From positions 1-64,000 of the forward strand of contig DJMJ01000028.1 of the NCBI GenBank assembly GCA_002435325.1: DNA of 64,000 nucleotides. The letters are read 5' to 3'. The stretch comes from Nitrospira sp. UBA6493 (lineage in GTDB: Bacteria; Nitrospirota; Nitrospiria; Nitrospirales; Nitrospiraceae). Shown piece after piece: positions 17,724 to 25,500 of this stretch. How positions within the stretch are numbered: position 1 is the first letter of the stretch; every line of letters begins with the position of its first letter. Both the position numbers and the translations under genes were made by a program. A model generated the notes under the pieces. That model did no database searches, was not told the origin of the DNA, and saw only the letters and a program-made list of their open reading frames with translations.

Positions 17724-18209
17724 ATGAGACGTATGCAATGGGTGGCACTCTCGTTTGCGAGTTTGTTGGTATTGGGCGGCTGTTCGGGCCATCACCATCA
17801 CCACGGGATGATGGAGGGCGGCAAGAGCGACGCCTATTGGCAGAAGGGGCAGCAGGACATGGCGGGCTTGATCGACCGCACCGTGAAAGACCCGGAGAAG
17901 GCCAAGCAAGTGAACGCCATCGTCGGCGAGATCGTCGCGGAACTGAAGGCGGGCCGCGAGCGGGAGCGCACGGCGCATCGGCAGCTCTACGCGCTCAATG
18001 CCAATTACGCGGCGACGCCGGAAGAGTTCACCAAGGTGATGGACGAGGCCAATAACCAGCGCATGGGCACCTCGTCGAAGATTCTCGGACTGCGCTTCAA
18101 GATGAAAGATCTGATGACGGCCGACGAGTGGAAGGCATTGTCCGATAAAATGCTGTTGTACAGCAGCCGGTATCAGCACGGGAGCGAAGGCCCGAAGACA
18201 GGATACTAG
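17724..18209 (+). CDS. His-rich lipoprotein, CpxP/heavy-metal-resistance-like
   Basis: A 161-residue lipoprotein. The lipobox LGGC (Cys at residue 20) is followed at once by GHHHHHGMM, a potential Ni/Cu/Zn-binding patch. The rest is helical with the pattern of periplasmic Spy/CpxP-like heavy-metal resistance proteins (NAIVGEIVAELKAGRERERT, MTADEWKALSDKM). A strong AAGGAGGT ribosome site precedes the ATG. Its stop overlaps the convergent propeller gene by 4 bp. A role in metal or misfolded-protein stress is inferred. Confidence 0.72.
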   Translation: MRRMQWVALSFASLLVLGGCSGHHHHHGMMEGGKSDAYWQKGQQDMAGLIDRTVKDPEKAKQVNAIVGEIVAELKAGRERERTAHRQLYALNANYAATPEEFTKVMDEANNQRMGTSSKILGLRFKMKDLMTADEWKALSDKMLLYSSRYQHGSEGPKTGY

Positions 18210-19234
18210 GTTTTTGCCGGCGCGGCTGTGAGCGGCATGGGCGCCCAGCTCGTGCCGCCGTCGGTCGAGTGGTAGAGGCCGCTGCCGTTGGTGCCGACAA
18301 AGAGGTCTTGGGGATTCTTGGGGCTCATGGCCAGCGAACGGATGTTCAAGGACGTGAGCCCCGCATTCATCGCCTGCCAGGTTTTCCCGCTATCGGGACT
18401 TTTCCAGACCCCGCCCGGTCCGCCGAGATACAGCTGAGCCGGTTGTGCCGGGTCAATCAGCAGGCTGCTGACAAAGGGATCTTGCAGCCCTTGGCCGATC
18501 CGTTCCCATGATTGCCCGCCGTTCGCGGTGCGGAAGAGGCCTTTGGTCGTCCCGGCATAGACCACGTCCGGCGTGACCGGATCGATGGCAATCGCATTCA
18601 CCCCCAGCGCCATCGCGCCCATCAGTTCCGTCTCGGGGATGAGGCCGGTGTTGATCTTCTTCCACGAGGCCGCGCCGTCGTCCGATCGATAGACGCCTCC
18701 GGTGGTGCCTGCGTAGAGGATGCGGGGATTTGTCGGGTGAATGGCGATCGACACGACAATGTGCACTTCTTTCATGCCCGCCATCCGCTCTTCCCATTCA
18801 CGCCCGCCGTCTTTCGTGGAGAAGACGCCCACGGTGGTGGCGATGTAGATCTGCTCGTGATTGGTTGAATCAAACACGAATTGATTGATAAAAGAGACGT
18901 GTTCCTTGAGCCCGACGTTGTGGGGAAGCCAATGCTGCCCGCCGTCCGGGCTCTTGTAGACGGCGTCGGCCATGGTGCCGGCATAGATCGTAGCCGGAAA
19001 CTGCGGGTCGATCGCCAGCGTCGTCACGCGGCGCGCGCTGAAACTCGGGAACCGCTCCCATGACGCACCGGCATCGCGGGACTTGTAGACCGCGTCGTTC
19101 GTGGCGACGTAGAGGATTTGCGTACTGGTCGGGTGCAGCGCGATCGAGACAATCGACTCGCTCTCTTTCTCGCAGCCGAGGCTGAAGAGGAGAAGGGCAA
19201 GCGACGCCAATCTGAATGCGGTACGAATCAGCAT
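18206..19234 (-). CDS. Ycf48-like beta-propeller lipoprotein
   Basis: A 342-residue lipoprotein: signal peptide ending in FSLGC, then at least six or seven BNR/Ycf48-type blades marked by DxGxxW patterns such as DAGASWERF, DGGREWEERM, DGAASWKKI, SGKTWQAM and DGGTSWAPM. Such propellers serve as assembly factors or binding scaffolds in the envelope; no glycosidase residues can be claimed. The start at 19234 puts the signal peptide at the N terminus and a TATGAT box 16 nt upstream; a longer reading to 19336 is not supported. Confidence 0.82.
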   Translation of the reverse strand: MLIRTAFRLASLALLLFSLGCEKESESIVSIALHPTSTQILYVATNDAVYKSRDAGASWERFPSFSARRVTTLAIDPQFPATIYAGTMADAVYKSPDGGQHWLPHNVGLKEHVSFINQFVFDSTNHEQIYIATTVGVFSTKDGGREWEERMAGMKEVHIVVSIAIHPTNPRILYAGTTGGVYRSDDGAASWKKINTGLIPETELMGAMALGVNAIAIDPVTPDVVYAGTTKGLFRTANGGQSWERIGQGLQDPFVSSLLIDPAQPAQLYLGGPGGVWKSPDSGKTWQAMNAGLTSLNIRSLAMSPKNPQDLFVGTNGSGLYHSTDGGTSWAPMPLTAAPAKT

Positions 19235-19239
19235 GACAG

Positions 19240-19764
19240 GCCTGGACCTAATCATAGGCGTTGTTGTTGAGTCAAGAAGAAGGGGAGGGGAGGGAGGCGT
19301 GGTCTGGGTGATCTCCCTTGCTCGCGCCCCGCGCACGCGGGATCAATCGAAGTATCAAATTAGGGGCGGTGCTCGGTTCATGCGCGCAGTGGGAAACCAC
19401 CCAGGCCACGCCTCGAAATGATGACAAAGAGAGTAACGTGAGGGGGAAGGAAGGTGAGGAGCCGGCCGGCAAGTCTCTGTGCTCGGGGAACGCGCGCAGT
19501 GGAGACTCCGCCAGCCGCCTCGCTGAAAGGGGGAATAATGGAGAGCCTTTGTTCTAACTGGATCTATTTCATGGGTGGTGTTATGCAGATCCGCAAAACA
19601 CCCGTGATAAGGCGTCAATCGGGCACAACTCATTGAACGCGCGTCGGCTATGGCGTATTGTTCACGAACTAAAGCAGCGTGTTATACGGACAGAAATGGG
19701 CAGGTCCCGCTCTTATGCGGATCGGCCCCAACATTGTTATTTGCTTCAATGGAACTCTGAGACC
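19240..19764. other. gene-free stretch left of the integron cassettes
   Basis: About 525 bp without a convincing gene. It contains a 6-bp-stem palindrome (CCCGCGCACGCGGG, 19328-19341) and two imperfect copies of a ~30-bp unit starting GCGCGCAGTGG at about 19382 and 19490. No clear attC site could be found just ahead of the first cassette. Confidence 0.4.
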
Positions 19765-19806
19765 ATGTAGCACAACTTCGAGAATCTCAAAGCACACATC
19801 CTGCCA

Positions 19807-20226
19807 TTGTCCGAGTCGTCCACTTTTCACGTAGCAAAGACCGAATGGAAGCTCGTTGGAGTCGAACTGCACGATGACTGGGACAACTGTCCGTGCGGCA
19901 AGGAAATCAAAGAAATTTGCTTCATCGAAAACCAGCGGAACGGTAACCGCACTCATGTTGGCAACGTCTGCGTCGATCAATTCATTGGTATCGAAACTGG
20001 CAATCTATTCGCGGGACTGAAGCGGATCGTGATTGACGAAAGGGCAAATGCAAGCGAAGACCTCATCGAGCATGTTTTTCGTTTGGGATACATTTTCGAG
20101 AACGAATACAAATTCCTCATGGATACTCGACGGAAGCGTAACTTATCCGACAAGCAGGTCGGTTGGAAAATCAAAATCAATCGCAGAATCATCAACAAGA
20201 CAGTCGTGCGTCAGAATTGCAAATAA
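19807..20226 (+). CDS. cassette-borne conserved protein of unknown function, 5' end possibly broken
   Basis: A 139-residue protein of unknown function, with CPCGK and a later CVDQF that could bind a metal, and a basic helical C terminus (LSDKQVGWKIKINRRI). It has the look of a real conserved gene, but the frame continues upstream as HNFENLKAHILPL from 19771, immediately after an in-frame ATG-TAG at 19765-19770. So either the start is the TTG at 19807 (or CTG at 19801) or an original ATG reading has been stopped by an amber codon at position 2. Base composition is more AT-rich than its neighbours. An attC site follows directly, so this is an integron cassette gene. Confidence 0.6.
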   Translation: MSESSTFHVAKTEWKLVGVELHDDWDNCPCGKEIKEICFIENQRNGNRTHVGNVCVDQFIGIETGNLFAGLKRIVIDERANASEDLIEHVFRLGYIFENEYKFLMDTRRKRNLSDKQVGWKIKINRRIINKTVVRQNCK

Positions 20227-20310
20227 CAAAGCGGTCAACCCGAGCGGCGGTTCAGGCGTTTTTGAAATCAGAGGTTCTTGGCAGCCGCCGGGTTACCCTG
20301 GTCGTTAGGC
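20221..20310 (+). other. integron attC recombination site
   Basis: An attC-type imperfect palindrome. The right-hand core GTTAGGC (20304-20310) fits the GTTRRRY consensus. It pairs with TAAC at 20224-20227. The inner boxes AACCC (20237-20241) with GGGTT (20290-20294), and GGCGG (20246-20250) with CCGCC (20285-20289), pair with unpaired bases between them, as in known attC sites. Length is about 88 bp. It sits right after one small gene and 25 bp before the next, the normal place for a cassette junction. Confidence 0.75.
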
Positions 20311-20334
20311 CAACAGATTTTGGAGAACTATCAA

Positions 20335-20682
20335 ATGAAAATGGTTTACTTCTCTCTCGCTATTCTACTGGCAGGTTGCGCATCAAACTCAGGGGTTATT
20401 CCTATTGGGCCAGACACGTTTATGGTTTCTCGCCAAGCCGCTACTGGTTTTTCAGGTTCTGGAACCCTGAAAGCAGAAGCGTTTCAAGAGGCAAATCAAT
20501 ATTGCCTGAGTCAACACAAGAAGCTGCAAGTGGTAAATACAACTGAGGCTCAGCCTCCATTCGTTTTTGGCAATTTCCCAAAGGCGGAAGTGCAGTTTAT
20601 GTGCCTCGACGCCAACGATTCTGAGCTTGTCCGTCCGAAGCTGAGGAAAGAGGCTGATACCGTAATTGAAATCCGGAAGTAG
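20335..20682 (+). CDS. small lipoprotein on an integron cassette
   Basis: A 115-residue lipoprotein: signal peptide MKMVYFSLAILLAGCAS with lipobox LAGC, then a small domain with CLSQHKKLQV and VQFMCLDAND, so two cysteines could form a disulfide. GGAG lies 11 nt before the ATG at 20335. Proteins of this kind are frequent in environmental cassette arrays; their function is unknown. The gene starts 25 bp after the attC core and ends 20 bp before a second attC-like palindrome. Confidence 0.75.
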   Translation: MKMVYFSLAILLAGCASNSGVIPIGPDTFMVSRQAATGFSGSGTLKAEAFQEANQYCLSQHKKLQVVNTTEAQPPFVFGNFPKAEVQFMCLDANDSELVRPKLRKEADTVIEIRK

Positions 20683-20702
20683 GACTATGGCTCCGATCAA
20701 GC

Positions 20703-20786
20703 GACCTAATATTGCGGTCGAGAGGGACGCTCTGCAAATGGGCTTCGCCCTCACGCTCTGCGTCCCTCTCCTTGAACTTTAGAACG
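20703..20786 (+). other. degenerate attC-like palindrome
   Basis: GAGAGGGACGC (20720-20730) pairs perfectly with GCGTCCCTCTC (20760-20770), with a small inner hairpin GGGCTTCGCCC. The outer core boxes, ACCTAAT at about 20704-20710 and TTTAGAA at 20778-20784, pair in part but the right core does not fit GTTRRRY. The layout matches attC sites of environmental cassettes with the core decayed. A bidirectional terminator is the alternative. Confidence 0.5.
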
Positions 20787-20869
20787 CTCCCCATGGAATA
20801 CTTATCGCTGTCCAGAAACAAGCAGAGGGGGCAGGCCCCGGTTATGTCTCACGTAGACAGACAGCCGCG

Positions 20870-21211
20870 TTAGTGCATCTCGTTCAGCATGTGGGTCACG
20901 GCGGTTTCCAGCGTCGGCAGCTTGTGCTGAACGACATCCCATACGATTTCGCCGTCGATCCCAAAGTATTCGTGAATCAGAATATCTCGAAGCCCGGCGA
21001 TCTTTTTCCAGTTGATACCGGGAGCACGCTTGCGAGCGTCATCGGGGAGGTGTTTCGCGGCTTCTCCGATCACTTCCAGATTTCGCACAACCGCATCAAA
21101 GGTTTTGTCGTCTTGCAGGAAGTCCTGAAGAGAGAGTCCACTCGTATACGATTTCACTTTCAGGATTGCGGAAAGAATGTCTTCGAGGTAGACCCTAAAG
21201 TCCCTGGGCAT
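20870..21211 (-). CDS. hepT: HepT-like HEPN ribonuclease toxin (DUF86)
   Basis: A 113-residue HEPN-domain protein, the toxin of a HepT/MntA pair, expected to cleave RNA. It contains the catalytic and regulatory motif RDILIHEY, which fits RX4HXY; in characterised pairs the Tyr is AMPylated by MntA to silence the toxin. RNLEVIGEAAK and a C-terminal helix are also typical. The ATG at 21211 overlaps the 3' end of mntA by 17 bp, giving coupled translation. Longer upstream readings are the antitoxin gene in another frame. Confidence 0.85.
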   Translation of the reverse strand: MPRDFRVYLEDILSAILKVKSYTSGLSLQDFLQDDKTFDAVVRNLEVIGEAAKHLPDDARKRAPGINWKKIAGLRDILIHEYFGIDGEIVWDVVQHKLPTLETAVTHMLNEMH

Positions 21212-21497
21212 AAACGGTTTCACGTTGGATGGTGGAGCGGAGCCGGGGCTTGATCGTGTTGGCCAACACGAGATCGACTCGGCATCCGAAAAGGTCTTCC
21301 AGGAAGGTCTTGAGGTCCATATAACCGTCGAACGACTTTTCCGTGAATTCAACGACGAAATCCAGATCGCTGCTTGGCGTGGTTTCCCCCCGAGCGCAGG
21401 AGCCAAAGAGCCCTAGTCGGCAGACGCCGAACCGCTTAAGCGTGTCCCGGTTTTTCTCAAGGAGCGTGAGCACTTCTGCGCTGGTCCGTATCATCAT
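21195..21497 (-). CDS. mntA: MntA-type minimal nucleotidyltransferase antitoxin
   Basis: A 100-residue nucleotidyltransferase of the MNT family, upstream of and overlapping hepT. The active-site pattern GSCARGETTPSSDLDF is intact (GSx10DxD), and a third carboxylate is likely in CRVDLVL. It should neutralise HepT by adding AMP to its motif tyrosine. Such pairs help maintain mobile regions or act in phage defence; here the pair borders the integron cassette region but runs opposite to it. Confidence 0.85.
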   Translation of the reverse strand: MMIRTSAEVLTLLEKNRDTLKRFGVCRLGLFGSCARGETTPSSDLDFVVEFTEKSFDGYMDLKTFLEDLFGCRVDLVLANTIKPRLRSTIQRETVYAQGL

Positions 21498-21640
21498 GCG
21501 ATCTTTCTCGCTTATTGCCGGCAGAGTTCGCCCATAGTGTCGCCTCGCCGATCAATTAAATCAATTCCACAGTAATGCTTTTCCCCCTATCCTGCAAGGA
21601 GAAGATGTGGTTGCGATCGACTTCTGCCGTCGCCAAGTTC

Positions 21641-21650
21641 GGGGGGGGGG
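21641..21650 (+). repeat. homopolymer run of ten G
   Basis: Ten consecutive G in the gene-free stretch between mntA and the AttH-like gene (21498-21719). Such runs vary in length by slippage and are prone to sequencing error. Nothing else was seen in this spacer. Confidence 0.6.
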
Positions 21651-21719
21651 TAGGTATAGATGGTGAATCGCATGAATCCATTGGCCATGCAGACTAGCGC
21701 AATGCCACTCAACAACTTG

Positions 21720-22859
21720 TCACATCTTCTTATCAATGCGCTCCGCATAGCCCGTCAATTCGACGTAGCCCTGGCCTATAACCGCTTGGCCTTTTTCGGT
21801 TCCCTCCACCGAGACTGCTCCCTCCCAATAGGTGACTTGCGTGCTGCGGCTTGTGCGTAACTCCTGATCGGCCAGGAGTGGGGTCAATTTCAACGAGAGG
21901 TCGAGTGAGGGAATCGCAACCTGCCAGCGGTGGGGATAGGTGGCTTTGCTCGCCGGGCTGGTCCAGGTATCGAGGGGCGTCAGTTGGATGTCCGAGGCAG
22001 ACAGGTGTTGGGTGTGGCCGTCAGGGAAAACGAGCGTGCCGCTGGAGGCTGGGTCGGACGAGCCATCGGCTCGGCGCAGGCGGTAGACCATCAGTTCCCG
22101 GTTGTCGGCGAGTTGTATGCTGAACCAATCCCATCCAACGAGATCCGCGCTCAGGTCCGCCGAGCCGAACTCGTGGTCCATCCAACTGGTGCCGGTCACT
22201 GTGTAGGTCTGTGTGCCGAGGGTAAGGGTGCCTGCGGTCTTGAGGCGCGTGAAGGAATAGTAGTGCGAGGCCTGGCCTGCCGCCGCGCCTTTTTTGCTGA
22301 TACCCTGCTCGCCATGAATGACCAGCGGCTTAAGGGGAGAGAGTGTCAGGGAGAGTGCCATGCCATCGGCTCGCGCATCGAGAGTCTGCTGATCGTCAGG
22401 CTTCTCAGATGATTCAGCGCGCCATTGGTCCAGCCAGACGCGCAGATGGCCGGAGTCGGCACCGGCCTTGCCCAATCCGCCGCGGCTGATTCGATCACGA
22501 AAATGGAACTGTTCTTTGGACACATCGGTGATGGCGACATGCGCAAGATAGAGTTGATCCACAGACCAGCGGGAGGGCTTGGTGTGGATCTGATCCGGCC
22601 GGATGCCGCGCCGGAAAAAGGTGAGTTCGTAGCCGAAGCGGCGGCCCTCTGCCGTCTCCAGATGGCCAGTGTAGTACCACCATTCGGTGCGGAAGGCCTC
22701 GTGGGCTCCGTGGTCGCGCGGAAACTCATAGCGATAGCCTTCTTGGGCAAACCGGAACGAGGTGTCAGAGTTGTCGGTGGCCGTTACTGAGGGAGAGGCA
22801 CTGACCAACCAGACCAGGGCCAGGAGGAGCCGGGTGACGGTGGTCTTTGTAGGAATCAT
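21720..22859 (-). CDS. AttH/carotenoid 1,2-hydratase-like lipocalin-domain protein
   Basis: A 379-residue secreted protein: signal peptide (1-27), then two lipocalin-like halves of the AttH/CrtC fold. Landmarks are HEAFRTEWWYYTGHL near residue 55, GYELTFFRRGI, YYSFTRLKTAGTL, and the strong family motif GTSWMDHEFG followed by GWDWFSIQLADNRELMVYRL. Members act on lipids or carotenoids or are accessory to ABC exporters; the substrate here is unknown. The promoter TTGTGA-18 bp-TATAAG at 22918-22947 gives a ~50-nt leader. It is divergent from the LON-domain operon. Confidence 0.82.
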   Translation of the reverse strand: MIPTKTTVTRLLLALVWLVSASPSVTATDNSDTSFRFAQEGYRYEFPRDHGAHEAFRTEWWYYTGHLETAEGRRFGYELTFFRRGIRPDQIHTKPSRWSVDQLYLAHVAITDVSKEQFHFRDRISRGGLGKAGADSGHLRVWLDQWRAESSEKPDDQQTLDARADGMALSLTLSPLKPLVIHGEQGISKKGAAAGQASHYYSFTRLKTAGTLTLGTQTYTVTGTSWMDHEFGSADLSADLVGWDWFSIQLADNRELMVYRLRRADGSSDPASSGTLVFPDGHTQHLSASDIQLTPLDTWTSPASKATYPHRWQVAIPSLDLSLKLTPLLADQELRTSRSTQVTYWEGAVSVEGTEKGQAVIGQGYVELTGYAERIDKKM

Positions 22860-22917
22860 CTCACGAACAGCCAGAGTGGCACAGTCGGCGCGGCGTGGAA
22901 ATTAATTTGACCACTGC

Positions 22918-22947
22918 CTTATAGCATGCGGATTGCCGCGTTCACAA
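22918..22947 (-). promoter_or_regulatory. putative promoter of the AttH-like gene
   Basis: On the minus strand TTGTGA (22942-22947), 18-bp spacer, TATAAG (22918-22923). It is back to back with the LON-domain promoter at 23010-23039. Confidence 0.55.
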
Positions 22948-23009
22948 ATCGCCTGTATTGAAGGGGCGTTTTGGCCTCTGTGATGCGGGAAAGGCACTGT
23001 CCATCGTCG

Positions 23010-23039
23010 TTGACAATTTTCACAACTCTCGGCTATCGT
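23010..23039 (+). promoter_or_regulatory. putative promoter of the LON-domain/ABC exporter operon
   Basis: Consensus TTGACA (23010-23015), 18-bp spacer, TATCGT (23034-23039). The -10 box ends 5 nt before the ATG at 23045, so the mRNA would start at or next to the start codon. Confidence 0.55.
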
Positions 23040-23044
23040 GAGTG

Positions 23045-23734
23045 ATGCAAATCGGCCACGAGCGTGAACAGCCTCACCGCGATCCCCACGAACAGCAGGC
23101 GCCATTTCAGATTCCTGAACGGATGCCCGTGTTCGCGTTGCCGAACGTGGTGTTCTTTCCGCGCACCTATCTTCCGCTCCATATCTTCGAGCCGCGGTAC
23201 CGCCAGATGGTGGTCGATGCCTCAGCCGGCGGGCAGTGCATCACGATGGCGCTGCTGAAAGAAGGCTGGGAAGAGGACTATTACGGCAACCCGCCGATCT
23301 ATTCCATCGGCTGTATCGGCCGGTTGGTGAGTGTGCAGCCCATGGCCGATGGCCGGTCGAATATTTTGTTGCAAGCGTTGGAGCGCTGCGAAATCCGGCA
23401 GGAGTATTTCGAGAAGCCTTACCGGGAAGCGACGGTTTCCGTACTGGGTTCCGGCGTCGAGCCGACGCTGGCTCCCGAGGTGCGGCAGGCGCTCATGGCG
23501 GTGTTAGAGCAATATCTCCGGGCCCGCGAAGAAGCGGCGACCTGGGAAAGCATGTTCCGCAACGATGTCAGTGACGAGATCCTGGTGAATACGCTCTCCA
23601 CGTACTTGGAGTGCACACCGTTGGAAAAACAATTTCTGTTAGAAGCTGAAGGTCTCCACCAGCGGGCGCGCCGGCTGAACGACCTCATACAATTCATGAT
23701 TCATGATCAGCACGGCGCGAAGGGCTGGGGGTAA
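23045..23734 (+). CDS. LON N-terminal-domain protein
   Basis: A 229-residue stand-alone LON substrate-binding domain (PF02190 type) without ATPase or protease parts. Landmarks are MPVFALPNVVFFPRTYLPLH and IFEPRYRQM (about 27-55), PIYSIGCIGRLV, and a helical C-terminal half. Its role is unknown; such proteins may bind unfolded segments. A GTG at 23042 is an alternative start. The stop TAA is directly followed by the ATG of the ABC ATPase gene, so it heads a four-gene operon. Confidence 0.85.
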   Translation: MQIGHEREQPHRDPHEQQAPFQIPERMPVFALPNVVFFPRTYLPLHIFEPRYRQMVVDASAGGQCITMALLKEGWEEDYYGNPPIYSIGCIGRLVSVQPMADGRSNILLQALERCEIRQEYFEKPYREATVSVLGSGVEPTLAPEVRQALMAVLEQYLRAREEAATWESMFRNDVSDEILVNTLSTYLECTPLEKQFLLEAEGLHQRARRLNDLIQFMIHDQHGAKGWG

Positions 23735-24709
23735 ATGGACCGGACAATTGCAATCGACGTCAGTCACCTCTGTAAAACGTACGAGAATCACAAGGCGGTC
23801 GATGATCTCTCCTTCCAGGTCTACTCGGGAGAGATCTTCGGCTTGCTGGGGCCGAACGGCGCCGGCAAAAGCACCACGCTGCGCACGCTGATCACGCTGC
23901 TCCATCCGACCTCCGGCACCGCGTCGATCCTCGGGCACGATACGGTGAAAGAGGCGGACAAGGTGCGCACGCTCTTCGGCTATGTGCCGCAGGAACGGGC
24001 GATCGACCGGTTTCTGACCGGGCGCGAACATCTTGAGCTGCTCGGAGCGCTCTATCACCTGACCAAAGAGGAAGCGAACAAGCGCATCGCCGAGCTGCTG
24101 AAGCTGGTGGAATTGGAAGCGCATGCCGACCGGCCGGCCAAGACCTATTCGGGCGGCATGAAGCGGAAACTCGATATTGCCTGCGGCCTCCTCCCCGATC
24201 CGAAGATTCTCTTCCTGGACGAACCGACATTGGGGTTGGACGTGCCGAGCCGGATGCGCATCTGGGACTATGTCCGGATGTTGAAAGCGCGCGGCATGAC
24301 GGTGGTCATGACGACGAATTATCTGGATGAAGCTGATCAGCTCTGCGACCGCCTCGCGATCATTGACGGCGGGAAAGTCAAAACGATCGGGTCGCCGGCG
24401 GAGTTAAAAGTGGCGCTCGGCGGAGATATCGTATCGCTGACCGTGAAGGAAACATCCCGTCTCGGGGCATTGGCCTCGGCTCTCAAGGGGCAACCGGCAA
24501 TCCGGACGGTGAACACCACGGAGAACGGGTTGGATATCCGGGTGGAGTCCGCCGAAAAGGCGCTCCCGGCGATTCTGGAAGCTGCGAACAAGCTGGAATG
24601 CCGGCTCGATTTTATCGATTATCACCGCCCCCGCCTGGATGACGTCTTCATCGCGCACACGGGCCGGTCCTTGCGGGATGCGGCGCCGTCGGCCGAGACG
24701 GGGGAATAG
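23735..24709 (+). CDS. ABC-2 type exporter ATP-binding subunit (DrrA-like)
   Basis: The 324-residue ATPase of an efflux ABC transporter. Walker A is GPNGAGKST (about residue 43), the signature is YSGGMKRK, Walker B is ILFLDEPTLG, and the switch region is VVMTTNYLDEA. A C-terminal ~85-residue domain is of the DrrA type. It pairs with the permease gene 8 bp downstream. The substrate could be a drug, lipid or polysaccharide; nothing here decides this. Confidence 0.92.
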   Translation: MDRTIAIDVSHLCKTYENHKAVDDLSFQVYSGEIFGLLGPNGAGKSTTLRTLITLLHPTSGTASILGHDTVKEADKVRTLFGYVPQERAIDRFLTGREHLELLGALYHLTKEEANKRIAELLKLVELEAHADRPAKTYSGGMKRKLDIACGLLPDPKILFLDEPTLGLDVPSRMRIWDYVRMLKARGMTVVMTTNYLDEADQLCDRLAIIDGGKVKTIGSPAELKVALGGDIVSLTVKETSRLGALASALKGQPAIRTVNTTENGLDIRVESAEKALPAILEAANKLECRLDFIDYHRPRLDDVFIAHTGRSLRDAAPSAETGE

Positions 24710-24717
24710 GGAACATT

Positions 24718-25497
24718 ATGGCGCATTATTGGCAAGAGATCGGGGCCCTGACGATGCGATGGGTGCGTCGTCTGAGCCGGGAAAAGTTCAGCATGCTCTT
24801 CACGCTGGTGCAGCCCATGCTGTTCTGGCTCATCTTTTTCGGGAACCTGTTCCAGCGGGCGGCGGACACGCAGGTGACGCAGGCGCCCAATTACATCAGC
24901 TTCCTGGCGGCCGGTGTGGTGGTCATGACGGTGTTGAACAACGGGCTCGCCGGCGGCGTGGATCTGTTGTTCGACAAAGAAAACGGATTTCTGGAGCGGC
25001 TGATGTCGACGCCGATCCACCGGAGCTCGGTGATCCTCAGCCGGTTCATCTTCGTGATGACGATCACGTCGCTTCAAGTGCTGGTGATTCTGGGCGTGGC
25101 CTTTCTGTTCGGCGTCCAGCCGGCGACCGGTCTGCTCGGCATCGCCACGATTCTGCTGATCGGGATGATGTTCGGAGTCGGACTCACGGCCATCTCGATG
25201 GCCATGGCGTTTTCCGTGAAGAGCCACGGCGACTTCTTTTCGGTGCTCGGCTTTCTCTCCCTGCCGATGATTTTCCTCAGCTCCGCGCTGGTGCCGTTGG
25301 CGGCCATGCCGGGTTGGATGAGCTTTCTGGCGCAGTTCAATCCCATGACCTGGGCCATCGATGCCGTGCGGCCGTTGATCCTGTCAGGATGGAGCGAGGC
25401 TCTGCCCCATGTCGGCATGGTGGTGGTGGTGATGGTGGTCTTTGACGCGCTCTGTTTGTACGGGGGGGCGAAGGCGTTCCGCCGGGCCATGGGCTAA
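24718..25497 (+). CDS. ABC-2 type exporter permease
   Basis: A 259-residue membrane protein with six expected transmembrane helices, including LVQPMLFWLIFFGNLF near residue 30, FLAAGVVVMTVLNNG and FLSLPMIFLSSALVPL near residue 180. The motif DAVRPLILSG before the last helix is typical of the ABC2_membrane family. It forms the channel for the ATPase encoded just upstream. Confidence 0.9.
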   Translation: MAHYWQEIGALTMRWVRRLSREKFSMLFTLVQPMLFWLIFFGNLFQRAADTQVTQAPNYISFLAAGVVVMTVLNNGLAGGVDLLFDKENGFLERLMSTPIHRSSVILSRFIFVMTITSLQVLVILGVAFLFGVQPATGLLGIATILLIGMMFGVGLTAISMAMAFSVKSHGDFFSVLGFLSLPMIFLSSALVPLAAMPGWMSFLAQFNPMTWAIDAVRPLILSGWSEALPHVGMVVVVMVVFDALCLYGGAKAFRRAMG

Positions 25498-25500
25498 CCA

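Noticed and set aside
19233..19633. Several short open frames on both strands between the propeller gene and the cassettes
   Set aside because: They are arginine- and proline-rich, mutually overlapping and have no ribosome sites; typical of GC-rich non-coding DNA.
19640..19770. Possible attC site ahead of the first cassette (GTTATAC at about 19680, GTTATTT at about 19739)
   Set aside because: The core-like words are there, but no matching left arm or inner boxes could be paired.
20163..20546. Open frame across the attC site in a second frame
   Set aside because: It spans the attC palindrome and overlaps both cassette genes; the lipoprotein frame has a signal peptide, lipobox and ribosome site.
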